From Calamus simplicifolius (taxonomy: Eukaryota; Streptophyta; Magnoliopsida; Arecales; Arecaceae): a stretch of 64,000 nucleotides of DNA. Each line of letters starts with the position of its first letter. Within the stretch, counting starts at the first letter, position 1. A program made the translations under genes and the position numbers. The notes beneath the pieces are model-generated. The model did no database searches. It saw only the letters and a list, made by a program, of their open reading frames with translations, and had not been told where the DNA came from. This document shows positions 34,323-46,443 of this stretch, one piece after another. The stretch is from the NCBI GenBank assembly GCA_900491605.1, contig UESW01004830.1:237326-301325 (forward strand). Direction: 5' to 3'.

Positions 34323-36407
34323 TGTCACGCCCCAGACCCTATATTGGATCTAGGGATGGCAACCCGCCGCATGCCTGGCATGCAAGGCCAAAAGCGGTAA
34401 TAACTATATCGTCCAATTTAAATGGTTCTTAATACAAAACATAATCATAGGTTTTAGGCTACATGCCCTCATACATAAGTCACTGGGGTTACAACAAAAT
34501 GTTGGATCTTAGTTTCCTCTGAATGAAGCTCCAACTACCCCAGATCTCATTCTTCAGTTCTGTGGCTCTGAAAAACATTGTAAGATTTATATGAGCTTAC
34601 ACTCAATAAGTAAGCCTACTATTATATAATCATTTCGTCAAGATATTATCAAACCATATTTCCATGTATAAAACTTCCAATTTCAAATACATTCATCATG
34701 TTATCAAAACATGTATATCATCAGCTCAAATAATTTTGGAAGCTTAATTATACAATAAATGCTGAAATATGCAATGTAAGCAAATCCACTGTATTCATAT
34801 AATTATTATTTCCTTATGTGTCCCACGGCCCTACAACACACATCTGGTGTATCACTCTTTAATGTCCCCTAAGAGGAAGGGTCCTGGTACCAGCGTTATG
34901 CCATATATCATAATCAATCACAACACATCCTCTAGATGTGTGTGCGTTATGCAATATATCAATCACATCACATCCTCTAGATGTGTGTCCTCCACATATC
35001 TCCCCCTGTGAAGGTGGGTCCCATATCTCTCGGCATTTCACATCGTTTCACATCATATGAGAACCGCGGCGACACATATCATTATCATATTTACATGTAG
35101 TACATCATGCATCATCATGAGCATAAGCTTCTCATATCACATATACAGTGGTTTGTACATTCATAGCATAAAATACATCAATAATACCAGTATATTTTGC
35201 AAAGCCAAAATAATAACATCATTCAATTTTTGCACATTTATAATCCATTACTTTGCAAAATATAAGTAATCACATATAATTATAACAGATACCCAATTGT
35301 ATAACAAAATTCCATTTTGCCCCCTTTTTTTTTCAAATAATGCAATATATCCATAATTTTCATATTTAATAAATCATGAAAATTATAATAAATGGCTTAC
35401 TTACCTCAGTACGCTAATTCCAAATTGTAAATCAGCTATGTAGACATCCGGTTACCTACAGCATTAATTTCCATAATTAAATCTCAAAATGGAACAATGC
35501 AGCATCCCCTAAGGTCTACCCAGTCTAATCCTGGGCCCAACTTTGGGCTCAAATATCTCTCAATTTATAAGCCTGAATGGGGAAATAAAAATATCCCGAA
35601 AAACTAGAATCAATGCTGAATCGGGCCATATTTTTATTTCTCCATTTTCGACCCAATACGGGCCCAAATCAGCCCCAAAATAGCTCACGAGGGCCCAATA
35701 GGGCCCAACGTGGGACGGCCCAAGCCGGCCCACGTCTTCATCGTCTCCCCCGCCTCCTCCCCTGTTTCGCCCGAAACAGGGGGAGGCCGTGCCGGCGGCC
35801 AGGGCCGCCGCCGGCCAAATTCTGGGTGGCCCGGCCGTCGGCGACCGGGCCAGAGCCGGCCGCAGCGACGGCCGGCTCCCTCTCTCTCTCTTCTCCCTCA
35901 ATTTCTCTCTCTCTCTCGCTCGCTCGATTCACGGCACGCGACTCGTGCCGGTGGCACGGCCGGCCACCGTGGCCGGCCGGATCCTCACCGGATGGTCGCC
36001 CGCCGTCGGTGAGGCCTCCTGGCCGATGCCCAGGCCCGGCGAGGCATCGGGCACTCCGCCGGCCCGAACCAAGCCGTGAACCGGCTTGGTTCTCCCTCTT
36101 TCTCTCTATCTCTCTCTCTCTCTCTCTGCAACTCTCTCTCTCTCTCCCTTACCTGTCTGGCCGGTGGGGGAGAGCTCGTGGAGGAGAAGGGGCGTTCCCC
36201 CCCTCCTTATATAGCGGCAAGGGGAGGGTTATCCCTCCCCTGTACCCACGTGAAGGGGGCGCGTCGGCGCCCCCTTCCTTGACTGGCTGCGGCAAAGGTT
36301 GCCGCAGCCGTCAATAATGGCGAGGAAGGGGCGGCGCCCCCCCTTCCTCCGTCAACAATGGCGGATCCTCACCACGTGAGGATCCGCCACTGTAACAGGG
36401 CTTCACA
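34323..36407 (-). repeat. 3' LTR of the Tekay-like element
   Basis: 2085 bp. The AT-rich half (34323-35560) changes abruptly to a GC- and CpG-rich half with CT microsatellites (35870-35930, 36085-36155) and four perfect or near-perfect hairpins at 36252-36387. Confidence 0.95.
36252..36387. repeat. Cluster of hairpins at the U3 start of the LTR
   Basis: GAAGGGGGCGC/GCGCCCCCTTC (36252-36277, 4-base loop), GGCTGCGGCAA/TTGCCGCAGCC (36285-36309, 3-base loop), an AGGAAGGGG/CCCCCTTCCT pair near 36325-36350, and GCGGATCCTCAC/GTGAGGATCCGC (36361-36387, 3-base loop). The first three persist with little change in the other LTR; the last is shortened there. Confidence 0.85.
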
Positions 36408-36507
36408 TTCTTCCCTCCTTATAAAAATTTTGGCCTCGAAATTGGTGTATCTTATATAACATTTAAAATCCAAAGCTTTATCATATGATTAATCTTCTTT
36501 ACATATG

Positions 36508-37818
36508 TTAAGTTGCAAACAATTGAGGATATTTTTCTTTAATTTCTTCCTCAAGCTCCCAAGTAGCTTCCCTCTCAGAATGGTTACTCCATTGAACCTT
36601 GACATAAGGAATGCTACGCCGTCTTAAAACTTGATCCTTGCGGTCCACAATACGCACAGGATGCTCCTCATACGTTAGATCCTTCCTTAACTGCATGGGC
36701 TCAAACTGTATCACATGGCTGGGGTCAGGAATGTACTTTCTCAACATAGATACATGAAATACATTGTGTACCCCAGAGAGTGCCGGAGGTAATGCCAAGC
36801 TATAAGCTACCTCCCCTACTTTGCTCAGAATTTCAAATGGTCCAATGTATCGTGGACTCAGTTTACCTCTAATCCCAAATCTCATCACATTTTTGGTTGG
36901 TGATATCTTCAAGAAGACATGATCTCCAATTTGAAATTCTAGCTCCCTTCTTCTCACATCAGCATAGCTCTTCTGTCGGCTCTGAGCTGTGCGGAGTCGT
37001 CCCTTGATCAGTTGTACCTTTTCTACTGTCTGTCGAATCAGCTCAGGGCCCAACAATTTTCTCTCCCCCACATCATCCCAACATAAGGGAGATCTGCATT
37101 TTCTACCATACAAGGCCTCAAATGGAGCCATCTGGATACTGGCCTGGTAGCTATTATTGTAAGCAAATTCCACCAAAGATAAGTGGTTGTCCCAAGCACC
37201 ACCCAGGTCCATCACACAGGCTCGCAACATGTCCTCCAGGGTTTGTATGGTTCTCTCAGACTGCCCATCTGTCTGAGGATGGAAGGCTGTGCTGAAGTTC
37301 AATTTGGTCCCCAGAGCTCTATGAAGACTCTTCCAGAATTGGGACACAAACCTAGTATCCCTATCTGATACAATAGATACGGGAATACCATGAAGCTTCA
37401 CAATTTGCTCAATATACATGTTGGCCAATCTCTCACTGGAGATCCCAACTCTGAATGGCAGGAAATGGGCTGACTTCGTTAATCTGTCTACAATGACCCA
37501 TACCGCATCATTGTTCCGAGGGGTCTTAGGCAGACCAGTCACGAAGTCCATAGTGATCTTCTCCCATTTCCATTGTGGAATCATCAGAGATTGAAGGGGT
37601 CCCGCAGGCCTTTGATGCTCAGCCTTCACTTGCTGACATACCAAACACTTGGCTACGTATGAGCAATCTCGCTCTTCATTCCTTTCCACCAAAAGTTTTC
37701 CTTTAGGTCTTTGTACATCTTGGTACCTCCGGGGTGCACCGTGTAAGGAGAATAGTGGGCCTCCTTCAAAATCTCTGCTCTTAGTTCCACACATTTGGCA
37801 CACAGAGCCTGCCATCAA
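36508..37818 (-). CDS. Tekay-like integrase and chromodomain-type tail
   Basis: 436 open codons. The HHCC finger starts just upstream in another frame (YTVHPGGTKMYKDL) and ends here as CLVCQQVK. Integrase core: WEKITMDFVTGLPK, FVSQFWKSLHRALGT with SIVSDRDTRF (second Asp), HPQTDGQSERTIQTLEDML (Glu). GPFEILSKVGEVAY precedes the tail VKVQWSNHSEREATWELEEE, a chromodomain-type segment that in chromoviruses targets chromatin. Integrates cDNA into the host genome. Confidence 0.92.
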   Translation of the reverse strand: MMAGSVCQMCGTKSRDFEGGPLFSLHGAPRRYQDVQRPKGKLLVERNEERDCSYVAKCLVCQQVKAEHQRPAGPLQSLMIPQWKWEKITMDFVTGLPKTPRNNDAVWVIVDRLTKSAHFLPFRVGISSERLANMYIEQIVKLHGIPVSIVSDRDTRFVSQFWKSLHRALGTKLNFSTAFHPQTDGQSERTIQTLEDMLRACVMDLGGAWDNHLSLVEFAYNNSYQASIQMAPFEALYGRKCRSPLCWDDVGERKLLGPELIRQTVEKVQLIKGRLRTAQSRQKSYADVRRRELEFQIGDHVFLKISPTKNVMRFGIRGKLSPRYIGPFEILSKVGEVAYSLALPPALSGVHNVFHVSMLRKYIPDPSHVIQFEPMQLRKDLTYEEHPVRIVDRKDQVLRRRSIPYVKVQWSNHSEREATWELEEEIKEKYPQLFAT

Positions 37819-38897
37819 ATCTCAGGGATCCATCCTCCATTATAGCAAATTCATTTTGAACCCCTGACTTCACTGCTTCTTTAATCTTTTGCAGGTCCAA
37901 GTCTTCTTTCTGGGAGGACTTGATCCTGTCTAACAGAGTTGGTTGGAGTACAAGTGTTGCTACAAGTCCATCGGACCGTTGTACTCGCAATCCAACCTCC
38001 AGCTTCTCAAGATCCCTCCGGATGTGAGGCTGAGAGGTGATCATAGAAGCTAACTCCGAGGAGGATTTCCTACTCAAAGCATCAGCTACCATTGGCCTTC
38101 CCTGGATGATAGTGCAGGTTCAGGTCATAATCTTTTAGTAGCTCCATCCACCTCCTTTGTCTTAAGTTTAACTCCTTCTGAGTGAAGATGTACTTCAGAC
38201 TTTTGTGGTCTGTGTACACATCACATGCTTCTCCATATAGATAATGCCGCCAGATCTTTAAGGCAAAAATCACAGCAGCCAACTCCAGGTCATGAGTAGG
38301 ATAATTTTGCTCGTATGGCTTTAGCTGTCTGGAGGCATAAGCTATCACCTTCTCATTTTGCATCAGAACACATCCCAATCCCTTCCGAGAAGCATCCGTG
38401 TATAGAGTGAATCCTCCAGATCCTGACGGAAGGGTAAGGACGGGGGCTGACACTAGGCGTTGTTTCAGCTCCTGGAAACTTCTCTCACACTCCTCAGTCC
38501 AGTAAAACTTCGCTTGCTTTTGGGTCAAGCGAGTCAGGGGTAGAGCAATGCGAGAAAAGCCCTCCACGAATCTGCGATAATATCCTGCCAGCCCTACGAA
38601 GCTTCTGACTTCAGATACATTGGAAGGTCGACTCCAATTTACGACCGCCTCAATCTTCTTTGGGTCCACAGTTATGCCATTTTTAGATATTACGTGACCC
38701 AAGAATGATACTTGGCTCAACCAGAAGTCACATTTCTGCAACTTGGCATAAAGCTTTTTCTCTCGAAGGGTTTGCAGAACAATCTTCAGGTGGTCCATAT
38801 GTTCCTCCTGGCTTTTTGAATACACCAGGATGTCATCAATGAACACCACCACAAACTGGTCTAAGTATGGCTTAAAGATTCTGTTCATCAAGTCCAT
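37781..38897 (-). CDS. Tekay-like RT C-half and RNase H
   Basis: Frame 38897-38082 starts with the catalytic FIDDILVYS (YxDD equivalent), followed by LGHVISKNGITVDPKKIEAV and the RNase H FTLYTDASRKGLGCVLMQ, DLELAAVIFALKIWRHYLYG and YTDHKSLKYIFTQ. The overlapping frame 38092-37781 continues VADALSRKSSSELASM, the RNase H end. One frameshift near 38085. Confidence 0.92.
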
Positions 38898-38931
38898 GAA
38901 TGCTGCCGGGGCATTAGTTAACCAAACGGCA

Positions 38932-39880
38932 TCACCAAGAACTCGTAGTGGCCATACCTAGTCCTGAATGCTGTCTTAGGCACATCTCCAGCTGGACCTT
39001 GAGTTGATGGTATCCTGACCGAAGGTCAATCTTCGAGAATACCCGAGCTCCTTGGAGTTGATCGAACAGATCATCGATCCTCGGCAAGGGATACTTGTTC
39101 CGCACTGTTACCTTATTGATTTCTCGGTAATCAATGCAGAGCCGAAGACTCCCATCCTTCTTTTTGACAAATAATACTGGAGCACCCCAAGGAGAGACAC
39201 TCGGTCTGATAAATCCCCGGTCTAGGAGCTCTTGCAATTGGTTCTTCAACTCTTTTAGTTCAGCTGGGGCCATACGATAAGGGGCCTTGGATATAGGTCC
39301 AGTGCCAGGGACCAAATCAATGGTGAACTCCACTTCCCGGTCTGGAGGCAATTCGGTCAAATCATCCGGGAAGACGTCAGGAAACTCCATAGCCACTGGA
39401 ATATCCTCCAATTTCACCTCTTCCTGCTGAAGGTCCTTGACCACAGCAAGAAACCCTTGGCCACCCTTCATCAAGTATTTGGCAGCCCGCAGTGCTGATA
39501 CAAACACTGAAGCCAGGTGTTCCTGGCTTCCAGTAAAACTGAATTCAGGCTGATTAGGGATTTTGAAGATCACCATTTTCCTGAAACAGTCTACCGAAGC
39601 ATGATAGGAGGCCAACCAGTCCATCCCAAGGATAACATCAAAGGACTTTAGTGGAAGGACGATTAGATCAGCCTCCAGCCTCTTGTCGCCCATGTTGATC
39701 TGGCAGGATCTGCATACAGACTCCACCCTCATAACATCTCCATTTGGGAATGCAATGAGCAACTCTTGCTCTAGGGGAACGGGTGTCAACGATGCATTAT
39801 TGGCAAGATAAACATCAGATATAAACGAATGTGTGGCACCCGGATCTACTAAAGTCTGAGCATAAGTGTTGCCTACTTTA
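38932..39880 (-). CDS. Tekay-like protease and RT N-half, DSG to DPG in the active site
   Basis: Begins upstream of 39789 with TLVDPGATHSFISDVYLA, the retropepsin core in which the usual DSG triad reads DPG (codon CCG at about 39841-39843), then VILGMDWLASYHASVDC. RT N-part: AELKELKNQLQELLDRGFIR, KKDGSLRLCIDYREINKVTV, LPRIDDLFDQLQGARVFSKI, DLRSGYHQLKV. The frame is lost near 38990, before the FIDD block. The Pro change probably inactivates the protease of this copy. Confidence 0.9.
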
Positions 39881-40094
39881 ATTGTCCCTGATCACAAAGT
39901 TTAGTTGTATTAGATGTCATATAGCGGATCCTATTTATCCTTCATGATTAATGCATTATATCGCATATGAACCAAATAATCTTAAAGGGGTACTTAGGTA
40001 ATAGGTATACCTGCCACAACGGAGTTAGAAGCGGCAGCATCCTGTTGGGTGAGGGTGAAGACCCTTCCCTGGGTCCTCGGCTGCTGCGGCTGGT

Positions 40095-41163
40095 TCATCC
40101 CAAGATTTGGAGAAGACAGCTGCTCCCTCCGAAGGGGACAAGTGGCCATCTTGTGATCCACTTTCCCACATATGAAGCAGGCACCTCTCGGCCCACGGCA
40201 CTGCCTGCCCGGGTGGAAGTTCCCGCAGTGAGGGCAACGGGTCTCCTTACCCTTCGGTCCTGAGGGGGCTGATATGTATCTTTCTTCTTAGCCTGTCCCG
40301 AAGACTGGCCCGAAGGAGACCCCTTCCTCTTCCTCTTTAGCTCCCACTCCTTCTGGTTCCTATTCACGTCTCTTTCGATTACCAGGGCTTTACTCACCAC
40401 AGCACTATATGGAGAGTTCAAATGCATTGACTGCTTGCCTCAGTTTGGGTCGCAGTCCTTCAGTAACCTGGTGATCTTGGCTCTCTCAGTGGTCACTATT
40501 TCCGAGCAAACCGAGCTAACCTAGTGAACTCGGCTTCGTACTGGGCCACAGAGAGATTCTTCTGTCCAGCTCCAGAAACTCAGACTCCATCTGTCTTTGC
40601 ACACTACTAGGAAAGTATTTGTTGAAAAAGGCCTCCTTGAACTCCCTCCAGGAAACAGCTTGTCCACCCAATCGCTGCTCCATATGCAACCACCAATCAT
40701 ATGCCTCCCCTTGAAGGAGATAGGTGGCAAATCTAATCCGCTCCTCCTCCTGGCTACCATGGGCCATGAAGGCCTTCTCCATCTCCCTCATCCATCCCTC
40801 AGCATCAGCGGGATTGGTGGATCCAGAGAAGGGAGCAGGGGCTAAGCTCTTAAACTCAGCAAAGCTCGACCCCTCCTTGCCAGGGTTGCGGCGGAGCGGG
40901 CTGGACTGGTGGTTCAGGTTCGACTCGCGGGTTTTGCTGAGTAGGAGGGCCGGGCTGAGCAGGCACCACTTGTTGGATTTGCTGCGCATAGCATGCACCA
41001 TTTCCACAAGGGCCTGAAGTATCTCAGTCTGGCGCTGTTGTTGGCCATTCCCAGCCACATTGATGGAACCAGAGCCTCCAGAAGTTTGCTGGCCTCCCTG
41101 CTGGCCAGAGTCACCAGCCTGGGAACCTCCAACTTGTCGCATACTTCTGGTGTGACGAGGCAT
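40095..41163 (-). CDS. Tekay-like gag with zinc knuckles
   Basis: Starts MPRHTRSMRQVGG at 41163; a Gln/Gly-rich N-part precedes the capsid FKSLAPAPFSGSTNPADAEG, YLLQGEAYDWWLHMEQRLGG, SWREFKEAFFNKYFPSSVQR. A frameshift near 40540 is followed by a Lys/Ser-rich linker and CPHCGNFHPGRQC and CFICGKVDHKMATC. Packages element RNA in the particle. Confidence 0.9.
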
Positions 41164-41331
41164 GACTATTCCCTGCCAAGTTTGGTTCCAATCAATATCT
41201 TTACAAACCCTTAAGTTTTCAAAATATATTTATTAGAAAAATTTTATATCTTCTTAGAGTTGTTACCCTCCCAGTGTCATCCTACTGTTTTGTTTAGTGT
41301 CATCCTATGTTTGTCCCTAAGGTCAAACCTA

Positions 41332-41344
41332 GGCTCTGATACCA
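41332..41344 (-). promoter_or_regulatory. Initiator-Met primer-binding site of the Tekay-like element
   Basis: The minus strand reads TGGTATCAGAGCC seven bases from the 5' LTR edge. Confidence 0.88.
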
Positions 41345-41351
41345 CATTAGC

Positions 41352-43448
41352 TGTCACGCCCAGACCCTATATTGGATCTAGGGGTGGCAACCCGCCGCAT
41401 GCCTGGCATGCAAGGCGTTCCGAAATATAACATTTAATACCAGAAGGGTAATAACTATATATCGTCCAATTTAAATGGTTCTTAATACAAACATAATCAT
41501 AGGTTTTAGGCTACATGCCCATCATACATAAGTCACTGGGGTTACAACAAAATGTTGGATCTTAGTTTCCTCTGAATGAAGCTCCAACTACCCCAGATCC
41601 ATTCTTCAGTTCTGTGCTCTGAAAAACATTGTAAGATTTATATGAGCTTACACTCAATAAGTAAGCCTACTATTATATAATCATTTCGTCAAGAATTATC
41701 AAACCATATTTCCATGTATAAAACTTCCAATTTCAAATACATTCATCATGTTATCAAAACATGTATATCATCAGCTCAAATAATTTTGGAAGCTTAATTA
41801 TACAATAAATGCTGAAATATGCAATGTAAAAAATCCACTGTATTCATATAATTATTATTTCCTTATGTGTCCCACGGCCCTACAACACCCATCTGGTGTA
41901 TCACTCTTTAATGTCCCCTAAGAGGAAGGGTCCTGGTACCAGCGTTATGCCATATATCATAATCAATCACAACACATCCTCTAGATGTGTGTGCGTTATG
42001 CAATATATCAATCACATCACATCCTCTAGATGTGTGTCCTCCACATATCTCCCCCTGGAGGTGGGTCCCGTATCTCTCGGCATTTCACATCGTTTCACAT
42101 CATATGAGAACCGCGGCGACACATATCATTATCATATTTACATGTAGTACATCATGCATCATCATGAGCATAAGCTCCTCATATCACATATACAGTGGTT
42201 TGTACATTCATAGCATAAAATACATCAATAATACCAGTATATTTTGCAAAGCCAAAATAATAACATCATTCAATTTTTGCACATTTATAATCCATTACTT
42301 TGCAAAATATAAGTAATCACATATAATTATAACAGATACCCAATTGTATAACAAAATTCCATTTTGCCCCCTTTTTTTTTCAAATAATGCAATATATCCA
42401 TAATTTTTATATTTAATAAATCATGAAAATTATAGTAAATGGCTTACTTACCTCAGTACGCTAATTTTAAATTGTAAATCAGCTATGTAGACATCCGGTT
42501 ACCTACAACATTAATTTCCATAATTAAATCTCAAAAATTGGAACAATGCAGCATCCCCTAAGGTCTACCCAGTCTAATCCTGGGCCCAACTTTGGGCTCA
42601 AATATCTCTCAATTTATAAGCCTGAATGAAAAATAAAAATATCCCGAGAAACTAGAATCAATGCTGAATCGGGCCATATTTTTATTTCTCCATTTTCGGC
42701 CCAATACGGGGCCCAAATCGCAGTGCCAAAATAGCTCACGAGCTGGCCCAATAGGGCCCAACGTGGGACGGCCCAAGCCGGCCCACGTCTTCATCGTCTC
42801 CCCCGCCTCCTCTCCTGTTTCGCCCGAAACAGGGGGAGGCCGTGCCGGCGGCCAGGGCCGCCGCCGGCCAAATTCTGGGTGGCCCGACCGTCGGCGACCG
42901 GGCCAGAGCCGGCCACAGCGATGGCCGGCTCCCTCTCTCTCTTTCTCCCTCAATTTCTCTCTCTCTCTCTCGCTCGATTCACGGCACGCGACTCGTGCCG
43001 GTGGCACGGTCGGCCACCGTGGCCGGCCGGATCCTCACCGGACGATCGCCCACCGTCGGTGAGGCCTCCTGGCCGATGCCTAGGCCCGGCGAGGCATTGG
43101 GCACTCCGTCGGGCCCGAACCAAGCCGTGAACCGGCTTGGTTCTCCCTCTTTCTCTCTGTCTCTCTCTCTCTCGATCTCTCTGCAACTCTCTCTCTCTCC
43201 CTTACCTGTGGCTGGCCGGTGGGGGAGAGCTCGTGGAGGAGGAGGGGCGTTCCCCCCTCCTTATAGCGGCAAGGGGAGGGTTATCCCTCTTCTGTACCCA
43301 CGTGAAGGGGGCGCGTCGGTGCCCCCTTCCTTGACTGGCTGCGGCAAAGGTTGCCGCAGCCGTCAATAATGGCGGAGGAAGAGGCGGCGCCCCCCTTTCC
43401 TCCGTCAACAATGGCGGATGAGGATCCGCCATTGTAACAGGCTTCACA
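41352..43448 (-). repeat. 5' LTR of the Tekay-like element
   Basis: 2097 bp. Compared with 34323-36407 it differs by scattered substitutions and small indels, including a 30-base stretch present here near 41415-41450 but missing in the other copy. Confidence 0.95.
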
Positions 43449-43465
43449 ATTGATCATGTCACAGC

Positions 43466-43800
43466 AAAAGGATTATGATGCTCGATGCATTGGATGCGAT
43501 GGAGGAACTTTAATTTCCTCAAAAGGAGTAGATGTTGGAAAAAGTAAAAAAAAAAAAAAAGGAACGAAACGCATGCAGATGTTCACCGCAACGGAAGCGT
43601 TGCGAGGGACAACGTTCATGAGGAACTTTCCTCAAAAGGATTATGATGTGCTCGATGCATTGGATGCGATGGAGGAACTTTCCTCAAAAGGAGTAGATGT
43701 TGGAAAAGATTTAAATAATAAAAAAAAAAAGAATGAAACGCATGCAATGTTTAGTGATGCGGAAACATTGCGGACAACATTCATCAACGTTCAGAAATGG
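43466..43800 (+). repeat. 168-bp tandem duplication spanning a host/LTR junction
   Basis: AAAAGGATTATGATG ... GCTCGATGCATTGGATGCGA at 43466 recurs at 43634. Each unit contains flanking DNA, the GTAGA target site and the first bases of the following copia LTR (TGTTGGAAAA), so it arose after that insertion. Confidence 0.85.
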
Positions 43801-44244
43801 TCCAAATAATTCATTTTAGGATAATGTTATCCAAACAATTTATTTTTAAGGAGGCTAACGGCTATTAAGCTTTTAAGACCATTATGGGCCGAACAATTGA
43901 AGCTATTATGGGCCAAGCCTATAAATAAGCTCAAGGATTCAGATTGAAAAGAAATTAATCAAGAATCAAACTTTTTTATCTTTATCTTTTCTTGGGTATC
44001 TGAAGGTAATCATTGGGTTTGCACATACCTCCACACGATCGTATTAGGAGGATTGGATCGACCTCGTAGTAACAACCTGCACGAAAGGGCAAAAATCTGA
44101 TCCTTAGGGCAGTGTTTAATATGCCTCAGTCCTAGTTTGATTCATATTTTTTATTTTTACTTTATTTATATATTTAAATTTCTATATTATATTTCTAGAA
44201 ATTTCTAGGAAGGATTTTTTGTAAGATCAAAATATTTTCTAACA
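43698..44244 (+). repeat. 5' LTR of the non-coding copia derivative
   Basis: 547 bp, shares GCCTATAAATAAGCTCAAGG (TATA-like TATAAATA at about 43920) and GGTAATCATTGGGTTT with the right LTR. Confidence 0.85.
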
Positions 44245-44525
44245 GCTAAGGATCATATTTTCTTTTTCTATAAATTGCTAAAAAAAATTTATTATAAGTT
44301 ATTAAAAAAAACTATTCTTTTGAGCATGCATATTTTGTATGAATATAAATGTACATTTATAGAAATATACATATGCATACTAGACAGACATATATACATG
44401 TATTGATATATATATTCATAGATATATATTCAAGCAAAAGAATCCTTATGTAATCATATATATGAATGTATTATTCATGTGAAGACGTGTGGATAGATAC
44501 ATGTATAATTATTTTTCAGTGCATG

Positions 44526-44564
<39 letters not shown>

Positions 44565-46443
44565 AACTTGCCTAGCAATGACAAATAAGCTCCTCTCAAC
44601 TCATCAATTGCTATACATTCTAACCATGAATTTTTGGGTCAAAAATGTTGCTAATGACTTCAAAGCATCGGGAATCTCTTTTGGGTTGAAGAACATCTTG
44701 TTTCATTCCATTCTAGGTCAGGAGATACGTTTTTGGAATCCTTCTTTTGGTGAATATTGTGCATTCATGATTGTACAAAGTTTAGATATTTAAGTCGATC
44801 ATGTGACTTTCCTTTAGGCATAACATTACTGCTTTCTGCAACAATTCACTGAATATCTGATGCCATCTTGTTCATTAAATGAGACCAATCTTACTGTTGC
44901 CAAAATTAGATGTAAGATTTGATGGAGCATATCCAGTGGTATTTATGTTTGTATCATTAAAATTTAGACATCCAGGCTATGAAGCATTTTAGTCATCGAC
45001 GGCTTCAATGCAATACGGTTTAAAAAGCAGATCTTTAGCTTTCCTATCTTTTCAAATTTGAGACAATGGTTTAAGATATGAAAAGAGAGAAAAAAAAAGA
45101 GAAAAGTGCATGTGTCTTTTTAATGCTTGTCTTGAGTTTTGTAAGTGAACCTAAAATAATTTTTATTGGCATAAAATTGGGATGGTAGTAGTATGTATGC
45201 TTTCTCAGTAGAATGTAGTCTTGCTTTATACATCACTTACCACACAGCTACAAAACTTAAAAAGTTCTATGACATACACATGTATATATAGGTATATATA
45301 TATATATGTGCGTACACACATGCTTGCACTTATGCACATGATATATGCGTGCTTGTATGTAGATATATTTTATATCATTTTTATTATTTAACTTTCAAGT
45401 GCAGCTACTAGCATATATTTATATTCTTACATAAATACAAAGTTTTCTATTCTAGATAAGTGATTTCTGTATAGTGGTCAATATTTAATATCTCCTACAC
45501 AAAAATGACAGCATTTGGCAAATACTTATGCTTACCTACTATTGTGAATATTTATGTTACCAAATGGCAAAGAATGGATGAACTTGTTGTGACAAGGTAT
45601 GTCATATAAATGCTCTTTTTTGAGTCTCTTAAATCTATTGCCATAAGATTTAATAGAAGTTTTTATAATTTACTAAATAATCTCATGACCGTTGGAATAT
45701 CCAACTTATTGTTTATCTTGTATTTGGATATTTAATTCTAATATATCTTTGTTTGATTCTCTTATTTGAGGTATAGTCCAAAAATAATATTATCTCCTTG
45801 GATTTAAGAAGAATTTGACAGATAAATCAATTAACCAAGAATTATCTAGGAGTGGAGTCCTAGATTCATCGAGGGGCCCATTATTTGGTCACCAGCAGTG
45901 GATACCCAACCTCTGTGATTGGAGATCCCATGAATAAGGTTCAATGTGGTAGAAACGAAGCTGATTGAGTGATCGTGTTAGAGCATAAACTTTTAAAAAA
46001 AATTTCATCACATCCCTATGATGGGTGCTCATGTAAAGTGACAAATAAATTTATGTAAGGTTGAGTGGGATCCGAGGTAGGTTATCTGCAGAGTATTGTC
46101 ACAAATACCCTTGGAGGATTCACCTATATGAGAATCGTCATATTAGGTCGTAAGTCGTGACTAAAGGTTTGGGCTAACCTTAAAGAATTCTCATGAAAAT
46201 TAAGGTATTAAGCGCAAGGCCTTTAATATGCGCTGACCGCTTAAACCCAATTGATCCATACTGTGTGTGATTAGTAGAAATCTGAGTCAAATGATCTAGT
46301 TCAAGATCTAATCCTTCAGATGTATACAATTAACACTAAGTGAGGTTCAAGTCCACATGACATTTCACCTATTATAAAGTATAAGATGCCTAAAATTTTT
46401 GTTATATTTATTTTATTTTTTATTTAAAACTTTTATGGAAGAT
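44245..46443 (+). other. Internal region of the copia derivative
   Basis: No reading frame resembles any retroelement protein. A 71-codon frame at 44578-44793 is unsupported. A (TA)n run lies at 44526-44560 and short TA-rich tracts at about 45285-45305. Confidence 0.6.

Larger units (their letters stand above)
34323..43448 (-). mobile_element. Ty3/gypsy chromovirus, Tekay-like, complete with target duplication
   Basis: 9.1-kb element with LTRs 34323-36407 and 41352-43448, both TGTCACGCC...CTTCACA, flanked by perfect ATTGA duplications (34318-34322, 43449-43453). Transcribed on the minus strand. Initiator-Met primer site at 41332-41344; purine tract AAGGAGGGAAGAA abuts the 3' LTR. Order gag, two Cys-rich knuckles, PR, RT, RNase H, integrase, C-terminal chromodomain-like tail. 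Few frameshifts and very similar LTRs mark it as the youngest full element in the window. Confidence 0.96.

Noticed and set aside
35613..36317. Long open frame (234 codons) in the GC-rich DNA
   Set aside because: It lies inside the Tekay-like LTR, spans CT microsatellites and hairpins, and several overlapping frames are open on both strands. No conserved domain.
42609..43369. Several overlapping frames on both strands
   Set aside because: Equivalent frames in the second LTR of the same element; GC-driven lack of stops.
34318..43453. Tekay-like element as an endogenous virus with envelope
   Set aside because: The order ends at integrase plus chromodomain-type tail followed by the LTR; there is no frame for an envelope.
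44578..44793. 71-codon frame in the copia derivative
   Set aside because: No recognisable domain, no homologue known to me, in AT-rich non-coding DNA.
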